DNA of 64,000 bases. It comes from JAVBRA01 sp031548435. GTDB taxonomy: Bacteria; Bacteroidota; Bacteroidia; Bacteroidales; Rikenellaceae. Location of the stretch: assembly GCA_031548435.1 (NCBI GenBank), contig JAVBRA010000005.1, positions 1 to 64,000 of the forward strand, in the 5' to 3' direction. Of the stretch, positions 58,781-64,000 are shown one piece after another. Under the pieces are notes generated by a model. That model was not told the origin of the DNA. It ran no database searches and saw only the letters and a list, made by a program, of their open reading frames with translations. Each line of letters starts with the position of its first letter. Positions within the stretch are counted from its first letter, which is position 1. The translations under genes and the position numbers were made by a program.

Positions 58781-59077
58781 CTATCGAATCAGATTCAGGA
58801 TAAACGGAGGCGGATACAGGATGCATAGCGTTACGGCCGCAGCCACACAAACCGGGATGGTGATGAACGATACCTTCCGCAGTGTTTTTTTGCTTGTTAC
58901 CTCGCAAGTGGTCAGCACTTTGGTGACTTCATGGACACCTAATCCCAACATGCCGGCCAGGGCCACCGACACCGTAAGCGTATCCTGTACCACAAAAAAC
59001 ATGACAGTTGCCAGGAATATGAACCCGATGGCGCAGAGAATGAGGAATGTCCAGGGGGTTTCGGCTTTGTGTTCCAT
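58781..59077 (-). CDS. Small membrane protein, function unknown
   Basis: A 98-aa protein with two or three predicted spans (about 11-32, 37-50 and 74-94), a polar N-terminus (MEHKAETPW) and a Lys/Thr-rich loop (TCEVTSKKTLRK). It has no recognised motif. It is tightly packed between pdxJ (2-bp gap) and cca (18-bp gap), so it is part of that transcript; its role could be unrelated to either. Similar short proteins in Bacteroidales carry no assigned function that I can recall. Confidence 0.7.
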   Translation of the reverse strand: MEHKAETPWTFLILCAIGFIFLATVMFFVVQDTLTVSVALAGMLGLGVHEVTKVLTTCEVTSKKTLRKVSFITIPVCVAAAVTLCILYPPPFILNLIR

Positions 59078-59079
59078 GA

Positions 59080-59793
59080 TTATTTCAACTGTTTGAGATA
59101 GAGCTGGATGGTGTTCTCCAGTCCCAGATACAGGGCGTCCGAGATCAGCGCGTGGCCGATCGAAACTTCTGCCAGTTCCGGGATGTTTTCGTGAAAATAT
59201 TTCAGGTTGTCGAGGTTCAGGTCATGTCCGGCGTTCACCTCCAGGCCCAGCTCCCGCGCTTTTGCCGCGGCGGCGATGTAGGGGGCTATGGCTTTGGCGC
59301 GGTCGGCGGAATAACCCGAAGCGTAGGCTTCGGTGTAGAGTTCGATGCGGTCGCACCCGCATCCGGCGGCGGCTTCGACCATCTTCACGTCGGGGTTGAC
59401 GAAGATCGACACCCGCACCCCGGCCTCCCTGAACCGTGCCGACAACGAGCGCAACAGGTCGCCGTGGGCGACGGTGTCCCAGCCGTTGTTGGAAGTGATG
59501 GCGTCGGGGGCGTCGGGCACCAGCGTCACCTGTGCGGGCTTCACCTCGCACACCAGGCTCACGAAATCGTCCGAGGGGTAGCCCTCGATGTTGAACTCGG
59601 TGGTGAGCGCCCGCTTCAGTGCGCGGACATCGCTGTAACGGATGTGGCGTCCGTCGGGGCGCGGGTGTACGGTGATCCCCCAGGCACCGAACCGTTCGCA
59701 GTCGAGCGCCGCCTGCACCACGTCGGGCGTGTTGCCCCCGCGCGAGTTGCGGATCACGGCGATCTTATTGATGTTTACGCTTAGTTTTGTCAT
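59080..59793 (-). CDS. pdxJ: Pyridoxine 5'-phosphate synthase
   Basis: Condenses 1-deoxyxylulose-5-phosphate with 3-amino-1-hydroxyacetone phosphate to make pyridoxine phosphate in the DXP-dependent vitamin B6 pathway. The 237-aa TIM-barrel protein has SVNINKIAVIRNSRGGNTPDVVQAALDCERFGAWGITVHPRPDGRHI (N-terminal phosphate site), FNIEGYP, TLVPDAPDAITSNNGWD, IFVNPD, RIELYTEAYA, VNAGHDLNLDNL and VSIGHALISDALYLGL. Start at 59793; the frame runs on upstream, but only as the shadow of nadK. It heads a three-gene unit with its own -7 element. Confidence 0.96.
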   Translation of the reverse strand: MTKLSVNINKIAVIRNSRGGNTPDVVQAALDCERFGAWGITVHPRPDGRHIRYSDVRALKRALTTEFNIEGYPSDDFVSLVCEVKPAQVTLVPDAPDAITSNNGWDTVAHGDLLRSLSARFREAGVRVSIFVNPDVKMVEAAAGCGCDRIELYTEAYASGYSADRAKAIAPYIAAAAKARELGLEVNAGHDLNLDNLKYFHENIPELAEVSIGHALISDALYLGLENTIQLYLKQLK

Positions 59794-59801
59794 AATTTTC
59801 T

Positions 59802-59809
59802 TAAATTTG
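59802..59809 (+). promoter_or_regulatory. -7 element of nadK
   Basis: TAAATTTG, about 80 bp before ATG 59890. No clear -33 element. Confidence 0.4.
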
Positions 59810-59861
59810 CAGGTGGACGGATTGCATTCCCGCCGTGAGCGGAGGCAGGCCCGTCCAACCG

Positions 59862-59869
59862 CAAAGTTA
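59862..59869 (-). promoter_or_regulatory. -7 element of pdxJ
   Basis: CAAAGTTA on the plus strand reads TAACTTTG on the minus strand; leader about 60 nt. It overlaps the nadK leader, so the two genes are divergently controlled. Confidence 0.5.
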
Positions 59870-59889
59870 ACGGTTTTTCGTGAAAAAGT

Positions 59890-60756
59890 ATGAAAATAGC
59901 GATCTATAGCCGCCCCGAAACGTCGCACCGACAGGCAGACCTCGAAGCCCTGTTCGGCGCTTTGGAGCGCAATGGGGACGCCTGCATCCTGAACCGGGAG
60001 TTCGCGAGCAAGGTCGAAGCGATGACCGGGTGCGTATTTGCCGGAACCTACGCCGACGGCGATGCCGTCGATGCGGATCTTATGCTCAGCTACGGCGGTG
60101 ACGGGACGTTCCTCGACATTGTGTCGAAGTTTGTGATTGGCGACACGCCGCTGCTGGGCGTCAACCTGGGGCGGCTGGGTTTTCTGGCCAACGTCAGCCG
60201 CGACCGTTTCGACCATGCCCTGGGGCTGGTGGCCGACGGCCGCTATGCCATCGAGGAGCGGGTGCTGCTGCGCATCGAAAGCCCGTCGCTGCCGCAGGGG
60301 CCGCTGTGCGCGTTCAACGATTTTTCGATCCAGAAGCGCGGGGCGAACCTGATTGCGGTCAACATGGACGTCGACGGCGAAATGGTCTGCTCGTACGGCG
60401 GCGACGGGGTGCTGGTGTCCACGCCCGCCGGATCGACGGCTTATTCGCTGAGCGTGGGCGGGCCGGTGGTATCGCCCGGCAGCCGTTGTTTCGTCGTTTC
60501 GCCCATCGCTGCGCACAACCTCACCATCCGGCCGCTGGTGGTGCCCGATTCGGCCGTGATTACGCTCGAACCCAAAGTCGGCGGCCAACAGGTGCAGGTT
60601 ACCGCCGACAGCCGCTCGTTCGTTGTCCCCGGCGACTCGGTGTGGACGGTGCGCAAAGACGGGCGCACGGTCAAAATGATGAAACTGGAAGGTACGTCGT
60701 TCTATAAAACGTTGAAAGAAAAACTGATGTGGGGGTTCGACCGCCGCAACGGATAG
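59890..60756 (+). CDS. nadK: NAD kinase
   Basis: Phosphorylates NAD+ to NADP+. The 288-aa protein has the family signature LSYGGDGTFLDIVSKFVIGDTPLLGVNLGRLGFLANV (GGDGT at 69-73), FNDFSIQKRGA, SYGGDGVLVSTPAGSTAYSLSVGGPVVSPG and LEPKVGGQQVQVTADSR. Length is typical for bacterial NadK. NADP-dependent enzymes in this window, such as GdhA and AroE, use its product. It is divergent from pdxJ and separate from uppS by 213 bp, with a new promoter in between. Confidence 0.96.
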   Translation: MKIAIYSRPETSHRQADLEALFGALERNGDACILNREFASKVEAMTGCVFAGTYADGDAVDADLMLSYGGDGTFLDIVSKFVIGDTPLLGVNLGRLGFLANVSRDRFDHALGLVADGRYAIEERVLLRIESPSLPQGPLCAFNDFSIQKRGANLIAVNMDVDGEMVCSYGGDGVLVSTPAGSTAYSLSVGGPVVSPGSRCFVVSPIAAHNLTIRPLVVPDSAVITLEPKVGGQQVQVTADSRSFVVPGDSVWTVRKDGRTVKMMKLEGTSFYKTLKEKLMWGFDRRNG

Positions 60757-60827
60757 GAATAGGGCGAAAAACCGGCGCGCTCGACAAGACCGACAGGGAC
60801 GGAACTCCCACTCGTTTTAACAGATGG

Positions 60828-60856
60828 TTGTAATTCTGTAAAAAAAACTATCTTTG
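60828..60856 (+). promoter_or_regulatory. Promoter of uppS
   Basis: TTG at 60828-60830, an 18-nt spacer and TATCTTTG at 60849-60856, with a long leader (about 110 nt) before uppS. Confidence 0.65.
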
Positions 60857-60969
60857 CACAACTTTCGGCCGGAGGCGTTTGCCTGGAAGCCGGTGCGCGG
60901 CGAAAAAAAACCGGCGATTTTACAATAAATACCATTTAACGCAGTTTGTGTTATTAACAGCCCTATTAA

Positions 60970-61671
60970 GTGCGGATGACCCCGACCCACATAGCATTCA
61001 TCATGGATGGCAACGGCCGGTGGGCCAAAAGCCGGGGGCTCGAACGCCTTGACGGGCACAGGGCCGGGGTCGAACGGATACGCACGGTCATCCGGTGTGC
61101 GGCGCAGGCGGGGGTGAAGTACCTTACGTTCTACGCTTTCTCGACCGAAAACTGGGGGCGTCCGCAGGAGGAGGTCGACGGGTTGATGGAACTTTTCTGT
61201 ACGGCGGCCGTGGCCGAAGTCCCTCAGCTGAACGAGCAGGGCGTGAAAGTGCTGTTCGTCGGCGATAAGGAACGCCTGTCGGGCAAGGTGAAAGCCTCGC
61301 TTGCCGAGGCCGAACGCGTTACCGCCGGCAACACGGCGATTACCGTGCTCATCGCCATGAACTACAGCGGCCGGTGGGAGATCGTCCAGGCTGTGAAAGA
61401 GATCGCCCGCGAGGCGGCGGAGGGGAATATTCCGCCCGCTTCGATAACGGAACAAACGGTGAGCGGGCATCTGTGTACCAGGGGAGTGCCCGACCCCGAC
61501 CTGCTGGTGCGCACCAGCGGCGAGATGAGGGTGAGCAATTTCCTGCTGTGGCAGATCGCCTATTCCGAGATATACGTCACCGGAGCCTGCTGGCCCGATT
61601 TCGACGAGGCGGAATTTGCCGCGGCGCTCGATGCGTACAGCGGGCGCGAGCGCAGGTTCGGCAAGTTGTGA
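60970..61671 (+). CDS. uppS: Isoprenyl transferase (undecaprenyl-diphosphate synthase)
   Basis: Cis-prenyltransferase that makes the C55 lipid carrier for peptidoglycan and surface polysaccharides. The 233-aa protein has HIAFIMDGNGRWAKSRGLERLDGHRAGVERIR (catalytic Asp and P-loop-like region), TFYAFSTENWGRP, VLIAMNYSGRWEI and the C-terminal DLLVRTSGEMRVSNFLLWQIAYSEIYVTGACWPDFDEAEF. The first possible start is GTG at 60970, followed by an ATG two codons later (60976); either is plausible. bamA follows in the same direction, an arrangement common in Bacteroidales. Confidence 0.95.
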   Translation: MRMTPTHIAFIMDGNGRWAKSRGLERLDGHRAGVERIRTVIRCAAQAGVKYLTFYAFSTENWGRPQEEVDGLMELFCTAAVAEVPQLNEQGVKVLFVGDKERLSGKVKASLAEAERVTAGNTAITVLIAMNYSGRWEIVQAVKEIAREAAEGNIPPASITEQTVSGHLCTRGVPDPDLLVRTSGEMRVSNFLLWQIAYSEIYVTGACWPDFDEAEFAAALDAYSGRERRFGKL

Positions 61672-61779
61672 CGGGGCGGCCGGGAGATGTTATAAGTGTT
61701 GTTGCATTAAGTGGCTCCGATGATAAACGATCGGCGGCCGTTGATAATAATACGGGCCGGTGGCCCTAAAGACTTACGA

Positions 61780-64000
61780 ATGAGGATTGGATCAATAGCG
61801 GTGTGGCTCGCGGTTGTTTTTACAACGCTGCTTCCTTTTACGAATTACGCGCAGGACGATGGCTCCATGCAGGTCGACTATCAGGCCATCGACTACCAGG
61901 GCGCTCCCCGTCCTTATGTTATTTCGAAGATCAATATGGAGGGCGTTTCGGAAATGAGCCGCAACATCCTTCTGTCCATGTCGAGGATTTCGGTGGGCGA
62001 CACCATCATATTGCCCAGCAACACGCTGCCCGAATCCATCCGCAGCATGTGGGCCGGGGCGAGGTATTTTTCGAGCGTGAGCGCACTGGTCGAAACCTCG
62101 GGCGACCAGGTGGAGGTGACGTTCGTTTTCAAGGAACTGCCCCGCATCAGCGAAGTTGCCGTCACCGGCGTGAACAGTTCGCAATCCAAGGACATCATAG
62201 AAAAACTGGCCCTGACCAAGGGCAAGGAATATTCTGAATTCGTGATGCAGAACTCGATCCGCATCATCAAGGAGTTCCTGGCCACCAAGGCGTACCTCGA
62301 CGCCACGGTCGAGACGAAAACCACCCCCGACCCGGTGCGCGAGAATTACATCAACCTCGAATTTGCCGTCACCCGGAATAAAAAGGTGAAGGTGGGCCGC
62401 ATCGACTTCTCCGGAAACCAGACCCTGTCCGACAAAAAACTGAGGCGGTCGTTCAAGAAAACCCACCAGCCGTCGATCAACGTGTTCCAGAGCAAAAAGT
62501 TCAATACCAAGGAGTACGAAGCCGACAAGGGACTGATGATCGACTATTACAACACCAAAGGGTTCCGCGACGCGATGGTGGTGAGCGATTCGGTCTACCG
62601 CTACAAAAGCCGTAAGATCGGCATCGATATTACGGTGGAGGAAGGCGATAAATATTATTTCGGCGACATCCGCTGGATCGGCAACACGCTGTACAGCGGC
62701 GAAGAACTCTCGCATGTGCTGGGAATCAAAAAAGGCGACACCTACGACAGGGAACGGCTCGACGGGCGCCTTTTCGGGGCCTCGGCCGACGACGAATGCA
62801 TCAACTCGATGTACCAGAACCTGGGTTATCTGGGTTTCAGCCTTGAAACCATCGAACTGGTGGAGGGCGATACCATCAACATCGATGTCGTGATGATCGA
62901 GGGGAGCGAGTATACCATCAACAGCATCAAGGTGACGGGCAACGAACGGGTGAACGACAACGTCATTATCCGCGAGATGATGCTCCAGCCGGGGCAACTC
63001 TACAACCGCGACCTGATCATGTCCACCATCCAGCGCCTGACGCAGTTGCAACTGTTCGATCCCGAGACCATCGCTTCCGGACTGAGCATCGATCCGGCGG
63101 GCAACAATTCGGTCGACCTGGGTTTCAACCTGGCTGAGTCGCCCTCGGATAAGTTCGAGATCTCGGGCGGGTGGGGAGGCTACTCGTTCGTCGGGTCGAT
63201 CGGGGTGCGGTTCGCCAATCTGTCGATGCGCAACCTGTTCAAGAAAGGGGAGTGGAAACCCTATCCCGGCGGCGACGGCCAGTCGTTGCAGATCAGGGCG
63301 CAAACCAACGGACAGTACTATAAAGCGTTCTCGGTCGCGTTCAACGAGCCGTGGCTCGGCGGCAAGAAAGCCAATTCGTTCACCGTGTCTGCCCACTACA
63401 GCGACGAAACAGACGCCACTTACGTGTTCCAGACCGCTTCGCGCCACTTCCGCACGTTCGGGGTGTCGGTGGGACTGGGGCAGCGGCTCAAATGGCCCGA
63501 CCCGTTCTTCACGCTCTATACCGGGTTGACTTACTCGCTTTACAAGCTTGACAACTGGTACAATACGTTCATCATCACCGACGGGGTGTCGAACACCATT
63601 TCGCTCGACCTGACGCTCAACCGCAACACCACCAACCATCCGATCTTCCCGACCCGCGGGTCGAACCTGACGGTGGCCCTGTCGCTGACCCCGCCCTACT
63701 CGTTGTTCGATGACACCGACTATACCGCCTCGACGATCACGAACCAGGATCGTTACCGCTGGATCGAGTACAACAAGTGGGGCCTGAAGATGGAGTGGTA
63801 CAACTCGCTGTCGCGTCCCGATAAGCAGAAGCAGTTCGTGCTGTTCCTGCGGGCCGAGATGGGCTATCTGGGACACTATTCGCTGGGCCGCATCTCGCCT
63901 TTCGAGCGCTATGACGTCGGCGGCGACGGGATGGTGGGCTACAACATCTACGGTTACGAAACAATCGGGCTTCGAGGCTACGAAAACAGTTCGCTTACGC
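61780..64000 (+). CDS. bamA: Outer membrane assembly factor BamA (partial, runs off the window)
   Basis: Core of the BAM complex that folds and inserts outer-membrane barrels. The frame starts at ATG 61780 (MRIGSIAVWLAVVFTTLLPFTNYAQ signal peptide) and stays open for 740 codons to the window end, so the stop codon is missing here. POTRA repeats are seen (for example FKELPRISEVAVTGVNSSQSK, KVKVGRIDFSGNQTLSDKKLRRSFK, FGDIRWIGNTLYSGEELSHVLGIKKGDTYDRERLDG, INSIKVTGNERVNDNVIIREMML), followed by the barrel with SGGWGGYSFVGSIGVRFANLSMRNLFKKGEWKPYPGGDGQ. The last codons give GLRGYENSSLT, the conserved RGY/RGF loop of BamA. It follows uppS after 108 bp. Confidence 0.93.
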   Translation, partial: MRIGSIAVWLAVVFTTLLPFTNYAQDDGSMQVDYQAIDYQGAPRPYVISKINMEGVSEMSRNILLSMSRISVGDTIILPSNTLPESIRSMWAGARYFSSVSALVETSGDQVEVTFVFKELPRISEVAVTGVNSSQSKDIIEKLALTKGKEYSEFVMQNSIRIIKEFLATKAYLDATVETKTTPDPVRENYINLEFAVTRNKKVKVGRIDFSGNQTLSDKKLRRSFKKTHQPSINVFQSKKFNTKEYEADKGLMIDYYNTKGFRDAMVVSDSVYRYKSRKIGIDITVEEGDKYYFGDIRWIGNTLYSGEELSHVLGIKKGDTYDRERLDGRLFGASADDECINSMYQNLGYLGFSLETIELVEGDTINIDVVMIEGSEYTINSIKVTGNERVNDNVIIREMMLQPGQLYNRDLIMSTIQRLTQLQLFDPETIASGLSIDPAGNNSVDLGFNLAESPSDKFEISGGWGGYSFVGSIGVRFANLSMRNLFKKGEWKPYPGGDGQSLQIRAQTNGQYYKAFSVAFNEPWLGGKKANSFTVSAHYSDETDATYVFQTASRHFRTFGVSVGLGQRLKWPDPFFTLYTGLTYSLYKLDNWYNTFIITDGVSNTISLDLTLNRNTTNHPIFPTRGSNLTVALSLTPPYSLFDDTDYTASTITNQDRYRWIEYNKWGLKMEWYNSLSRPDKQKQFVLFLRAEMGYLGHYSLGRISPFERYDVGGDGMVGYNIYGYETIGLRGYENSSLT

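Noticed and set aside
59794..60588. Upstream extension of the pdxJ frame
   Set aside because: It is the shadow of nadK; PdxJ's conserved N-terminus begins at 59793.
61792..63876. 694-aa minus-strand frame opposite bamA
   Set aside because: Antisense shadow; bamA has domain and motif evidence.

Overview
The window looks like a Bacteroidota chromosome, most likely order Bacteroidales. Three things point there: many promoters fit the Bacteroidota consensus (TTG or TTTG, 18-22 nt, then TAnnTTTG); several families are typical of the phylum (PUR-like DUF3276, SerC/SerA/DUF1015, exported TlpA-like and DUF3108 proteins); and the proteins resemble Bacteroides/Alistipes homologues. High GC in coding DNA would suit an Alistipes-like (Rikenellaceae) genome, but that genus-level placement is inference. 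There is no rRNA operon, CRISPR array, integrase, transposase or prophage. The window is mostly housekeeping DNA, with a few unusual non-coding structures and one accessory redox operon.

Layout. 1-1020 is gene-poor. 1-6 kb: asnS, rpoN, then a tightly coupled run of two membrane proteins and aroE. 6-8.6 kb (minus): a thioredoxin-fold protein without its CXXC, an exported unknown protein and a superoxide-reductase-like protein. 8.7-11 kb: a MITE-like element and recG. 11-24 kb: envelope and lipoprotein genes, rplS, a PiT phosphate transporter, DUF3276, a SpoU-type methyltransferase, pepT, grpE-dnaJ and a TPR lipoprotein. 23.4-25.9 kb (minus): thrS-infC, where infC appears to start at AUA. 26-35.8 kb: a glycosyltransferase, an EEP-family protein, a SIMPL protein, a GH27 alpha-galactosidase, tRNA-Met, gdhA, a GNAT-like protein, a Spy-like protein and an outer-membrane barrel. 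35.9-43 kb: fcl, a C-terminal processing protease, an exported nitroreductase, a TSUP permease, a CDF transporter flanked by 60-bp inverted repeats, and a CNNM/CorC protein. 43-51 kb: serC-serA-DUF1015 (serine synthesis), a methyltransferase, a MATE transporter, an unknown cytosolic protein and tsaE.

51.2-57.1 kb is the most interesting coding region. Six co-directional genes (HdrC-like, cupin, HdrB-like, HdrA-like, a second HdrC-like, and a membrane HdrE/HdrD fusion) appear to encode a membrane-linked heterodisulfide-reductase-like complex of unknown substrate. It has one classic -7 element in front. 57.1-57.3 kb holds a second copy of the MITE-like element, sharing its terminal and sub-terminal hairpins with the 8.7-kb copy but carrying a different core, here a perfect 43-bp hairpin. 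57.4-59.8 kb (minus) is a pdxJ / small membrane protein / CCA-transferase operon. 59.9 kb to the end holds nadK, uppS and the start of bamA, which runs off the window.

Part of the gene content builds one envelope: uppS and bamA for wall and outer-membrane biogenesis, fcl for nucleotide-sugar supply, and many exported proteins. Translation genes (asnS, thrS, infC, rplS, tsaE, cca, tRNA-Met) are scattered among them. Promoter positions were used to choose starts over longer reading frames at asnS, the TlpA-like gene, the superoxide-reductase-like gene, pit and pepT.
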